Shown here in pieces: positions 36,912-46,258 of a stretch of 64,000 nt of DNA. The notes under the pieces were generated by a model. The model was not told the DNA's origin. It saw nothing but the letters and a program-made list of their open reading frames with translations, and did no database searches. This DNA is from Clusia tigrina (taxonomy: Eukaryota; Arthropoda; Insecta; Diptera; Clusiidae), in contig OV050030.1 of NCBI GenBank assembly GCA_920105625.2, positions 25,390,016 through 25,454,015 on the forward strand, read 5' to 3'. Positions within the stretch are counted from its first letter, which is position 1; every line of letters begins with the position of its first letter. The translations under genes and the position numbers were made by a program.

Positions 36912-37572
36912 AAGGCCTGTGTGGCTTTCTATGCTTGCAAGTCGATGTTTGACAAAAAATTGGGATTTTACACCAAGAATTGTGCTCTGGATGTACAATA
37001 TGGTGGTGCGGGCGATCTTGACATACGGCTCCATGGTTTGGTGGGAAGCTTTCAGGAAGAGCTACAATCCTAAGAAACTACAAAGAATCCAGCGCACCGC
37101 TTGCATTGAAATTATAGGAGTCTGTTGCACTTGTCCCGGGATTGCTTTAGACCCGATTCTAAACCTCCTCCGTAAAGATCTTCATACTTATTGTTTTTCC
37201 GCACAAAGTACACTAAGACTCAGGGAAACCGGTAACTGGAGGGATACCCTGTGTGGTCGTGGTAGCATTGTGCGACAGCTGCCACCAGACATAGTATCCT
37301 AGAGAACCGACTTCTTCGTTCACAATCTGGATTTTGCGAGCTATGCTAACACAGTTCTACTAAATAGGAATGACTGGAAGAAAGGAAAGGTGCTCACGAA
37401 AGGGGGTAAGCCAATTTTCACCGATGGTTCCAAGATGGAATCTGGGGTGGGAGCGGGAATATTTTCAGAACCTCTCAATTTTCTGCTCTCCTTCAAATTG
37501 TCAGAGGTCTTTGTAATTTGGCAGGCATGTAGGGCGTTGCAGGGGCACAAGCTGACCAAAAACATATCCATT
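36912..37572 (+). mobile_element. RNase H-type LINE, post-RT and RNase H start (left half)
   Basis: Plus-strand frame 36919-37302: NWDFTPRIVLWMYNMVVRAI, YGSMVWWEAFRKSY, KLQRIQRTACIEIIGVCCTC. Then, near 37405, KPIFTDGSKMESGVGAGIFS and ISIYSD, the first half of RNase H. It breaks at the target duplication of an inserted LINE scrap and resumes at 38061. Confidence 0.88.
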
Positions 37573-37585
37573 TACTCCGACCACT
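37573..37585 (+). repeat. 13-bp target-site duplication, left
   Basis: TACTCCGACCACT, matching 38061-38073 (TACTCCGACAACT) except at one base. Confidence 0.75.
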
Positions 37586-38060
37586 CAAACTAATGGATCA
37601 CTGCAGTGTTTTTCAAGCGGAAATAACCGCTATTCACGAAGCCTTGAATTGGCTGAGGATAAACGAGGTAACCGTCAAGGATATCTGTATTGTATCAGAC
37701 AGCCCAGCTGCACTAATGGTTTTGAATGCATTCCAAATAACATCAAGAAGTGTCTTAGACTGTCGCCGATCTCTAAATGAGATGGCTAAAAAATTCCATA
37801 TCCATATACCAGGGAACTGCAAGGCTGCTCAACTTGCGAGAAATGGCACTTGTATGCCAAATGTCGGTAGGCATATGCGTGTACCTCTCGCGACTTGTAA
37901 GCTTCTCATAAGGGAGACACTAATTAATTCTACCAATCAACAGTGGATCTGTGCTACTACCTGTGAAATCGCCAGGCAACCACGACCGAGGCTGAATCTG
38001 CGTCTATCTAGGAATATCATTAGACTCAATAGACTACAAATTAGGACTTTACTACCTTCC
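37586..38060 (+). mobile_element. 475-bp LINE scrap inserted in another LINE
   Basis: Encodes MDHCSVFQAEITAIHEALNW, ICIVSDSPAALMVLNAFQ, RSVLDCRRSLNEMAK and LRLSRNIIRLNRLQIRTLL, the same family as 16235-17530. It lacks the HLCWVPGH segment by internal deletion. It ends at ATTAGGACTTTA, well before the usual 3' end of its family. It lies in the same orientation as the host LINE, between near-identical 13-bp repeats that complete the host's ISIYSDN motif. Confidence 0.85.
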
Positions 38061-38820
38061 TACTCCGACAACTAGGCGGCAATAATAGCGCTAGCGTTAC
38101 CTTTTACCAGCTCTACGATGGTCGGCCTCTAAAACGAGGAATTTAAATCATTATCAGGAAATAGTATAATATCCCTTGTCTGGGTTCTGGGACCCAAGAA
38201 CATTGAGGGCAACGAGAGGGCTAATGAGCTAGCATGAAGAAGCTCATCGGAAACCGATCAAATGTTTTCCTTATGGACGTGACGGTCCCCCTGACTATTG
38301 TTAAGGGAAATATTTATAATCACTTCCTCCGCAAGGCTCGCGAAAAGTGGAAAAAACACTGCGACATGTGCCATTTCGAGAATGATGTGGCCTGATTACA
38401 GTGCAAAAATAACTAACCATCTTCTCAATAAACCAAGACATAAAAATAGCAATCTTATAGCTGTCTGCAAAGGTCATTGGACTATCGGCACGCACGTTGC
38501 AAAAATGGGCATTCCGTTCAATACTCATTGCAGGAGCTGTAAAGACCCACAGGAGAAAGAAACAGTAGTACATTTTTTTTTTTTATTGACCAACCCTCGC
38601 TCTATTGAGACTCAAATATCTCGTAAGTCCTTTTCTGGAGAGTCTAGGGCATTGCTCTAGCTTAGAACTTTCAGACCTCTCCAAATTTTTGAGTAACTCC
38701 GTGTAAAGGTACAAAAGTATATTACCTTTTTCTTTAGGCTCGCGAGGATATGGCACCAAAACGGCACGATTTGCTAATTGAGGGGGCCTGAGGTCGCCAG
38801 CCATCTACCTATCTACCATC
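38061..38820 (+). mobile_element. RNase H-type LINE, RNase H end and C-terminus (right half)
   Basis: Continues the element of 36912-37572: AAIIALALPFTSS, ISLVWVLGPKNIEGNERANELA near 38170, LIAVCKGHWTIGTHVAKMGI near 38455, and CRSCKDPQEKETVVHFFF near 38530. Stops and shifts intervene. Starts with the right copy of the 13-bp target duplication. Confidence 0.85.
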
Positions 38821-38830
38821 TAGAGAAATT

Positions 38831-39846
38831 ATTTTGAAGCGATGAGTCTTTGCTTTTCATTGGGACCTGTTTAAAGTACGAAAGTGTTGGCCAATTTTGG
38901 CTATTAAGAGACAATCCAAAGATCTCCTTTTTCTAGACCGTCTATCAAGTTCATTTTTTACATATGATAAATCTGATGAATATGTATATTCTCTTTACTC
39001 TCCAAGTTGGCTTTTTATATAATATAGCTGATAGTTTTTATTATAATATTAAGGAATTATATCACAATTTATATTGAGCAGAATGTACCCTGAAGACAAA
39101 TTCTACAAACCGAAGTAAAAAAGTAATCGGAGACATCCCTTTACTAAGGACTTTATTTGCTGGATTTTATGATATGTAGATTCATGATTTTCCTCAATAT
39201 CCTTGAAATGTGTTTGACAAATGCTTGCAGCCTGTTGTTGAAAACTAATAATCTATAGAAAAATCAGGTTAGGTAGAGTAAGTGTACGAACCTATCCCAT
39301 AGGAAAGTGGCAATTTATGAGCTCATTAATATATATTTTGACATATTTTGAAGCGATGAGTCTTTGCTTTTCATTGGGACCTGTTTAAAGTACGAAAGTG
39401 TTGGCCAATTTTGGCTATTAAGAGACAATCCAAAGATCTCCTTTTTCTAGACCGTCTATCAAGTTCATTTTTTACATATGATAAATCTGATGAATATGTA
39501 TATTCTCTTTACTCTCCAAGTTGGCTTTTTATATAATATAGCTGATAGTTTTTATTATAATATTAAGGAATTATATCACAATTTATATTGAGCAGAATGT
39601 ACCCTGAAGACAAATTCTACAAACCGAAGTAAAAAAGTAATCGGAGACATCCCTTTACTAAGGACTTTATTTGCTGGATTTTATGATATGTAGATTCATG
39701 ATTTTCCTCAATATCCTTGAAATGTGTTTGACAAATGCTTGCAGCCTGTTGTTGAAAACTAATAATCTATAGAAAAATCAGGTTAGGTAGAGTAAGTGTA
39801 CGAACCTATCCCATAGGAAAGTGGCAATTTATGAGCTCATTAATAC
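38831..39846. repeat. 514-bp tandem duplication, two copies identical by eye
   Basis: Unit 1 runs 38831-39344 and unit 2 starts at 39345. Both begin ATTTTGAAGCGATGAG and run through CAATTTATGAGCTCATTAAT with no difference I can see over about 500 bp. No coding content. Either a very recent duplication or an assembly artefact. Confidence 0.93.
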
Positions 39847-40409
39847 ATTCAAATTGCTTCAAGACAAGTTACGGGGAATTGGTATCATAATTTCTACTCA
39901 GGATAGTGTAAAATACAAAAGCGAATTGTTTTCTTCAACGCATATTGTTTTTAAAAACAATGCCACTGATGAAGATGCATTGTAGCAAGAAGCATTTTCT
40001 CTTTCGGTTATTATTCTGCTCATCAAATTTATCTGAACATCATAAAAATTACAATTTTTCCAGTTTCTTTCCTATCCCTTTACTTTGTGCTACAATATGC
40101 TAATCCAGGGCGACCATAATGTGCAGTGTACGCACAAAACGAAAAGTGTCCTTACCCTCAAGTGGGTTTAACGTCGTTCAGAAACGCTCAGAAGCTTCTT
40201 TAAAACCGGTTCCTTTCCTCTTCTTGCCGCTGTCAGCGTTTGCGTTTGCTTCCGTCTTTAATTGCCGCTGCAAATTACAACTTAATCAAAAATTGACCCA
40301 GGAATATTGAAGCGCAAATAACCGCCGGGCAAGCAAAGGTCACTCAATGTCCGTGACGATTGTGTTGGGATTAAGGTCATTCAACAATGCAGCATAACAA
40401 ATTTGTATA
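39847..40409. other. flank of the errantivirus, no gene recognised
   Basis: AT-rich non-coding sequence. It contains TCCTTACCCTCAAGTGGG near 40130 and a short motif-free frame at 40119-40310. It ends with TATA, the left copy of the errantivirus target duplication. Confidence 0.4.
40406..40409 (+). repeat. errantivirus target-site duplication, left (TATA)
   Basis: TATA immediately before the 5' LTR, repeated at 47997-48000. The empty site would read TGTATACA, a palindrome of the YRYRYR type preferred by errantiviral integrases. Confidence 0.88.
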
Positions 40410-40731
40410 AGTTAACGATAATTAAGTTAACAATAATTATATTTTTTTCTTGGTCTTTATTAAGTCCAACTTCAATTCAAGCTAATCAACAAAAGCTAAA
40501 TTGCTGACGCTGTGTCTGCAATACTTCCTGCACGAGCCAACCGCTGCACTGCTCCAACGCTGTCGCTAACCGCTGCACTGCTTCAACGCTGCCGCTATTT
40601 GAATTTAAGTTAAGTTATCAAAAAATTGTAAGTTAGTTCTTGTTTTGAATTCAATAAATAAAGTTTAACATCAGAGTTTCTCTCTGATGTTTATTTTTTA
40701 AAAAATCAAAAAATAATGAAATAAGTTAATT
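40410..40731 (+). repeat. 5' LTR of errantivirus, 322 bp
   Basis: Starts AGTTAACGATAATTAAG and ends AAATAAGTTAATT. It provides promoter (U3/R) and polyadenylation functions. A poly(A) signal AATAAA is at 40653-40658. Just after it a 10-bp stem (40667-40676 with 40682-40691, loop TTTCT) forms. No clear TATA box is seen, in keeping with the initiator-type promoters of this group. Confidence 0.96.
40667..40691 (+). promoter_or_regulatory. LTR hairpin after the poly(A) signal
   Basis: AACATCAGAG and CTCTGATGTT pair perfectly around TTTCT, 8 bases after AATAAA. The same structure is in the 3' LTR. Position suggests a role at the R/U5 border or in 3'-end choice; that is inference. Confidence 0.7.
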
Positions 40732-40743
40732 GGCGCCCAACGT
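40731..40743 (+). other. primer binding site (tRNA-Lys type)
   Basis: TGGCGCCCAACGT directly at the LTR edge, its first T shared with the LTR. In gypsy-like elements this string pairs with the 3' end of tRNA-Lys, which primes minus-strand DNA. Pairing seems to stop after 13 bases. Confidence 0.85.
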
Positions 40744-41214
40744 CGTGGTATTCGGGAAAGAAGTCCTTAAGCAGTACTCATCACGGTTAATTTATAAAGT
40801 GTCCTCAAGAAGTTCGATAAATTAATTGTGTAGCCCGAATAGAAACCACAACTAATTAAGCGTTAGAATTCGTTGGAATAAAAACGCAACCACACGATTT
40901 GTGTTCTATCAGAGATCCCGAGTCACCGGATAGCGGACAAAAAGGAAAAATCATGGAGAACCTGTGCGGAATATTGTAAGCTAGTTTAAGATAAATTAAG
41001 AAATAAAATAGAATTTTGAGAAAATAATAAGTTAAAAGTAAACAAAGAAAGTGTTTTTAGAAAAAGAATTAACCTTTAAGACTAGATAAGAAGTAAAACA
41101 ATTTTAAGAAAATTTTCAACAAACAAAATTTAAAAGTGAAAAAAAAAAAAAAAAAAAGAAAGAAAAAAATTTTTAAATAAAATAACGTAAAGAAATAACT
41201 AAAAATTTTTGAAA

Positions 41215-41355
41215 CTGCGATTCCGTAGCCCATAAAGCCGGACCCTCCAGTTTATAACGGAATAAAAGCCTATAAAACTAAACTATAACAACAAAATAAT
41301 AATACATTGCAAAACCACTCTGCGATTCCGTAGCCCAAAAAGCCGGACCCTCTAG
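41215..41355 (+). repeat. leader direct repeat, two 36-bp copies 105 bp apart
   Basis: Copies at 41215-41250 and 41320-41355 share CTGCGATTCCGTAGCCC and AAAGCCGGACCCTC with few differences. They are GC-rich islands in a very A-rich leader. CTGCGATTCCGTAG is itself partly self-complementary (CTGCG/CGTAG). Possible roles are packaging, dimerisation or protein (insulator/enhancer) binding. Confidence 0.88.
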
Positions 41356-41631
41356 AGTATCACAAAATATAGAGATAACAATAAATAAAATTTTTTCTGA
41401 AAACTGTAGCTCGACTAACTATTTAAATCTACTCTCTAAAAATAAATCCTAGTAAACGAAATCGGAGAAAAAAGATAAATTAAGAAAGAAAAAATTTATT
41501 TAATAAAGGCGTACAATACTTACTGATTTTCGTGGAATATTCTAAAATAAATTAATTAAAATTTATAATCCATTCTCAGCAAAAACAAACAAAACAAAAA
41601 AAAAAAAAAAAAAAAAAAAAAATAAAGTAAC

Positions 41632-43017
41632 ATGGCAAATCCTAACAACCTCATTAGACCACCTCTATTAAATGCTCCTAATCCTAATCCCGACCAACCA
41701 GTTAGACCACTTGGACAGGAAGAATTAAACGAAATAATACAATCTTCGGTATTAAGAATTCTAGAAGGTACATTACCACAGTTAGTAAGGGACCTAACTA
41801 TTCAGTGTAGCACTAACCAAATAGAAGTTGACCAACCGTTTGGTATTAGTACTAGGGAAAATTTGAACGAACTAGAAAGAATACCAGACATAGTAAAAAA
41901 TTTACGAGAATTTTCTGGAAATGAAGCAGATTTTAGTTCATGGAGAAAAAGTGTTGACAGAGTTTTAAGTGTCTATGAAACCATAAAAAATACACCGAAA
42001 TATTTTGGAATTTTGAACGTTATACGTAGCAAAGTAATAGGGAATGCAGACAACGTTTTAGAATCATACAATACGCCATTAAATTGGAACGCTATATCTC
42101 GCTGTCTTACAACGCATTATGCAGATAAGCGAGACATTGGCACTCTAGAATACCAAATGTCAACTCTAATACAAGGAAACCTTAGCACGCAAGAGTATTA
42201 CCAAAAAGTTTATTCACACCTTTCATTAATATTGAATAAAATAGGATGTATGGATATAGGACAGGAAGCCGTTGGCCTATTAACAAAAACATACAGGGAC
42301 AAAGCACTGGATACGTTCGTACGCGGACTGAGAGGCGATCTGCCAAGATTGCTTGGTATGAGAGAGCCCATTGACCTACCCCAGGCATTACAATTATGTA
42401 TGAAACTGGAAAACCAAAATTTCAGATCAAACTATGCGCTTGGTCAGAATTTTCAAAGGAAACAACGAGAATTTCCTAATATTCAACCACCAATTCCTCC
42501 ACGGAAAGATAGACTACAACCACAAAATCAACAACCATTTTATCCTCATCTAGTTAATTGGGAACAATACCCACAAAGAAATCACCCTACTTATCCAACA
42601 CGACAATTTCCGATATTTAATCCACAGCAAAACCGTTCTCAAAATTTGTATCAATACCAACAACGTCCACCACCTCGACCATTTGGCCCTAAGCCATTAC
42701 CTAGACCTGAAGCTATGGATGTAGACCAAAGCATGCAAACAAAGAGAATAAATTACATGAATCGCCCTACCCATAACGATGCACACTATGGCAAAAGACC
42801 AAGTCCACCACCACAAAATATAGATAAACGACAAAGAAACTTTAACATTGAAGTTCAGCAATATGAAGACGCAATAAATAATAACGACCATGACTTTGAC
42901 CAACCCTTATCAGTTTATACCGATTGTATAAAAAACTATGAAACTAATGAACAACAAAGTTTTAATTCAGACTCTTTAGATAAAATAGATTGCCTTGATA
43001 TTCATTTTTTAGAATGA
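41632..43017 (+). CDS. gag: errantivirus gag
   Basis: 461-residue structural polyprotein expected to build the particle shell around the RNA. ATG at 41632 follows a poly(A) run and is the first ATG of the frame. The N-terminal half is charged and helical-looking (DFSSWRKSVDRVLSVYE near residue 105, then RCLTTHYADKRDIGTLEYQM near 160), like errantiviral capsid domains. Residues about 280-400 are rich in Pro, Gln, Asn and Arg (IPPRKDRLQPQ, RPPPRPFGPKPLPRPEAM) and would bind RNA. There is no CCHC zinc knuckle, as in other errantivirus Gag proteins. The frame ends TGA at 43015-43017, overlapping the pol ATG in ATGA. A slippery heptamer precedes the stop. Intact. Confidence 0.95.
   Translation: MANPNNLIRPPLLNAPNPNPDQPVRPLGQEELNEIIQSSVLRILEGTLPQLVRDLTIQCSTNQIEVDQPFGISTRENLNELERIPDIVKNLREFSGNEADFSSWRKSVDRVLSVYETIKNTPKYFGILNVIRSKVIGNADNVLESYNTPLNWNAISRCLTTHYADKRDIGTLEYQMSTLIQGNLSTQEYYQKVYSHLSLILNKIGCMDIGQEAVGLLTKTYRDKALDTFVRGLRGDLPRLLGMREPIDLPQALQLCMKLENQNFRSNYALGQNFQRKQREFPNIQPPIPPRKDRLQPQNQQPFYPHLVNWEQYPQRNHPTYPTRQFPIFNPQQNRSQNLYQYQQRPPPRPFGPKPLPRPEAMDVDQSMQTKRINYMNRPTHNDAHYGKRPSPPPQNIDKRQRNFNIEVQQYEDAINNNDHDFDQPLSVYTDCIKNYETNEQQSFNSDSLDKIDCLDIHFLE
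43005..43011 (+). promoter_or_regulatory. -1 ribosomal frameshift site T TTT TTA
   Basis: The heptamer TTTTTTA sits in the correct gag register (T|TTT|TTA), one codon before the gag stop. It fits X XXY YYZ and equals the well-known lentiviral slippery sequence. The pol frame is open from 42999, so a slip here would continue into pol. A stimulatory structure downstream was not established. Confidence 0.85.
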
Positions 43018-46000
43018 ACAGCTCTTCATTACCTTATATCGAATGTAAGCTAAGTAGTGGAGAGATCATTAAAGTTTTAATTGATACCGGATCAAATAAA
43101 AACTATGTACAGCCGCATCTAGTAAAAACACCTATTATAAATGAAAAAATATTCTATGCTAGTTCAGTCGGAGGACAAATCAAAATAACCCATCATACTT
43201 TTGCTAATATTTTCGGCATAGACGACACAAAAATAAAATTTTTCTTGCTTCCCACCTTAAAATCTTTTCATGCCATCATAGGTAATGATTCACTTAAAGA
43301 ACTAAATGCCATAATACACACCAAAGAAAATTACATGACAATAAAAAACAAATTTTGTATAAAATTGAAACAACAAATTTCGCAAAGCGTTAACCAAATT
43401 CACATCCGATCGGAACACTTAACTCAATATCAAAAAGAATGTCTAATAAAACTCACATCCGATTATAAATCACTTTTTTGTGATCCAGACGAAAAACTTA
43501 CTTTTACTACAACAGTTAAAGGTACAATTCGTACGACATCAGACAATCCTGTTTATACCAAATGTTATCCGTACCCAATGTGCCTCAAAAACCATGTAGA
43601 ACAGCAAATTAACGAATACTTACGTGACGGTATAATACGACCATCTAGATCACCATATAATTCACCTGTATGGGTGGTCCCAAAAAAATTAGATGCGTCA
43701 GGAGAGAAAAAATACCGTATGGTCATAGACTATAGGAAGTTAAATTCAATTACAATACCAGACAGATACCCTATTCCCGAAATAAGCGAAGTTCTATCTC
43801 AACTTGGAAAAAACAAAATATTTTCAGTACTCGATCTGAAAAGTGGTTTCCATCAGATTCTTCTAAAAGAATCAGATACGGAGAAGACAGCTTTCTCAGT
43901 TAATAACGGGAAATATGAATTCACTCGTCTCCCTTTTGGTCTCAAGAATGCTCCTTCTATTTTTCAGAGAGCTCTTGACGACATCTTAAGAGATCACATA
44001 GGAAAAAGATGTTTTGTCTATATTGACGACATCATTATATTCAGTAAAAATCAGGAAGATCATTTTAATGACATAAAATTAGTATTTGATACACTAGAAT
44101 CAGCAAACCTCAAAATACAACTCGATAAATGTGAATTCCTAAAAACCGAAGTAGAATTTTTAGGATACATAGTGTCTGAAAATGGCCTCAAAACCAATCC
44201 AAAAAAAATTGAATCAATCAATAATTTCCCTGAACCAAAAACTCTGAAAGACCTACGTTCATTTTTAGGACTTTCAGGTTATTATCGCCGTTTTATAAGG
44301 GACTACGCAAAACTGGCGAAACCCCTTACAGTCCTTTTAAGAGGGGAGGAAGGACGAATATCCAAAAATATATCAAAAAACATAAAAATAAATTTAAATA
44401 AAGAAGCACTAGAAGCATTTCAAAAACTAAAAAATTCCCTTAGCTCAGAAGAAGTTCTGCTCTCATACCCCGATTATTCAAAAGAATTTCAACTCACGAC
44501 GGACGCATCCAATTATGCGATTGGAGCAGTCCTAGCTCAAGACGATAGACCTATCATGTTTATATCTCGTACATTAAGTAACGCAGAAGAACACTACGCT
44601 ACCAATGAAAAAGAGATGCTAGCAATTATTTGGTCACTGAATAACTTGCGAAACTATCTCTACGGATCCGCCAAAGTAAAAATTTACACAGACCACCAAC
44701 CCCTTACGTACGCTCTCAGCAATAAGAACAATAACAATAAAATGAAGAGATGGAAAGCAATTTTAGAGGAGTACAACTATGAGCTTCTCTATAAACCCGG
44801 GAAATCAAACATAGTTGCAGATGCCCTCTCAAGACCACCCCAAATTAATCTCTTACCAAACACCAATAACGACGATATCAACTCGTTGACAGGTACAATA
44901 CATAGCGAAGACAGTTCATCACAAAATTTGATACCTGCTACAGAAGCACCAATCAATGTTTTTAAGAATCAATTGTTTTTGAAAATAGGTGAAGAAAATA
45001 GACATCAATTCCAAATTCCTTTTCCCACATATCACAGACATATCGTAATACAAAGAAATTACTCTACAGATGACATTATACAAATATTTAAGAGATATTT
45101 AAATCCAAGCGTAGTAAACGGTTTGTTCACATCAGAAGAAATCATGGGTAAGATACAAGAACTATATCCTTTACACTTCTCAACATACAAAATCAGATAC
45201 ACTCAAACAATGATTGAAGATATTACTTCCGAAGTAGAACAAGAGTCAAAAATTATAACAGAACACAATAGAGCTCACAGGAATTCTCGAGAAAATAAAT
45301 CACAGCTTTTGACTAAATATTATTTTCCACAAATGCAGGCTAAAATTGAAAAAATAGTAAAACTTTGTAAAATATGCCGCGAGAATAAATACGATCGGCA
45401 CCCAGCTAAACACATATTACAGTCAACCCCCATACCCCAATATCCAGGTAATATTGTACATCTCGACATATATCATACAAACAATCGTACCATTCTGACT
45501 GCCATAGACAAATTCTCCAAATATGCTCAAGCGAAAATTATAAAGTCTAGAGCCACCGAAGACATAAAAGAACCATTAAGACAAATCCTTATTTCTTTTG
45601 GCATACCTGAAAAAATAGTTATCGATAATGAAAAAGCGCTTAGTTCAGCTTCCATTACATTTATGTTGCAAGATCAATTAGGAATAGACATTTTCAAAGC
45701 CCCGCCCTACACTAGCACGGTTAATGGACAAATAGAAAGGTTCCATTCAACGTTATCAGAGATAATGCGTTGTACAAAAGCCGAAAATACACATCGTTCA
45801 TTTTCAGACTTGCTAGACATGTCAATTTGTAAGTATAATTATTCAATTCATTCGACCACCAACAGAAAACCAATCGAAGTATTTTTTGGACGTATTGTCA
45901 GCACAAGCCCGGAACAATTAGACAAACATAGGTTAGAAAATATTGTAAAACTCGAAACAAAACAGGACAAGGACTTACGTTATCACAATCAAAATAGAAC

Positions 46001-46172
46001 CAATCTGAAGTCTTTTAATACAGGCGACATTATATATGTAAAGAAAAATAAGCGTATTGGAAATAAATTGTGCTCTAGGTATAAAAAGGAAATAGTCAAA
46101 GAAAATAAAAACAGCACTGTTATTACGGAATCAGGATTAGTAGTTCACAAAAGTCTTATTAAAACTAATTAA
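43014..46172 (+). CDS. pol: errantivirus pol (protease, RT, RNase H, integrase)
   Basis: 1052 residues, uninterrupted. Aspartic protease: IDTGS at 23-27, which matures Gag-Pol. Reverse transcriptase: RPSRSPYNSPVWVVPKK near 210, LPFGLKNAPSIFQ near 304, catalytic YIDD at 336-339. RNase H: TTDASNYAIGAVLA with D497, then YTDHQPLTYAL near 560 and NIVADALSRP near 600. Integrase: zinc site H751, H755, C785, C788; catalytic triad D818, D871, E908 (36 residues between the last two). Its frame is -1 to gag. The ATG at 43014 overlaps the gag stop, but expression by frameshifting at 43005-43011 is more likely than a fresh start. No active-site residue is missing. Its stop at 46170-46172 lies 13 bases before the env splice-acceptor-like site. 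Confidence 0.97.
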   Translation: MNSSSLPYIECKLSSGEIIKVLIDTGSNKNYVQPHLVKTPIINEKIFYASSVGGQIKITHHTFANIFGIDDTKIKFFLLPTLKSFHAIIGNDSLKELNAIIHTKENYMTIKNKFCIKLKQQISQSVNQIHIRSEHLTQYQKECLIKLTSDYKSLFCDPDEKLTFTTTVKGTIRTTSDNPVYTKCYPYPMCLKNHVEQQINEYLRDGIIRPSRSPYNSPVWVVPKKLDASGEKKYRMVIDYRKLNSITIPDRYPIPEISEVLSQLGKNKIFSVLDLKSGFHQILLKESDTEKTAFSVNNGKYEFTRLPFGLKNAPSIFQRALDDILRDHIGKRCFVYIDDIIIFSKNQEDHFNDIKLVFDTLESANLKIQLDKCEFLKTEVEFLGYIVSENGLKTNPKKIESINNFPEPKTLKDLRSFLGLSGYYRRFIRDYAKLAKPLTVLLRGEEGRISKNISKNIKINLNKEALEAFQKLKNSLSSEEVLLSYPDYSKEFQLTTDASNYAIGAVLAQDDRPIMFISRTLSNAEEHYATNEKEMLAIIWSLNNLRNYLYGSAKVKIYTDHQPLTYALSNKNNNNKMKRWKAILEEYNYELLYKPGKSNIVADALSRPPQINLLPNTNNDDINSLTGTIHSEDSSSQNLIPATEAPINVFKNQLFLKIGEENRHQFQIPFPTYHRHIVIQRNYSTDDIIQIFKRYLNPSVVNGLFTSEEIMGKIQELYPLHFSTYKIRYTQTMIEDITSEVEQESKIITEHNRAHRNSRENKSQLLTKYYFPQMQAKIEKIVKLCKICRENKYDRHPAKHILQSTPIPQYPGNIVHLDIYHTNNRTILTAIDKFSKYAQAKIIKSRATEDIKEPLRQILISFGIPEKIVIDNEKALSSASITFMLQDQLGIDIFKAPPYTSTVNGQIERFHSTLSEIMRCTKAENTHRSFSDLLDMSICKYNYSIHSTTNRKPIEVFFGRIVSTSPEQLDKHRLENIVKLETKQDKDLRYHNQNRTNLKSFNTGDIIYVKKNKRIGNKLCSRYKKEIVKENKNSTVITESGLVVHKSLIKTN

Positions 46173-46173
46173 A

Positions 46174-46185
46174 ACCTCTTTACAG
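46174..46185 (+). promoter_or_regulatory. candidate splice acceptor for env mRNA
   Basis: A pyrimidine-rich CCTCTTTACAG ends at 46185, just after the pol stop. The env reading frame is open from this AG through the first env ATG at 46259. Errantivirus env is known to come from a spliced RNA. The donor in the leader was not identified. Confidence 0.7.
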
Positions 46186-46258
46186 ATTACTCATTGCATC
46201 ATGCCACAGCGAGATACAAGTTCTAGACTATTCAAATTCAGAAGTTGTCACGTTCACC

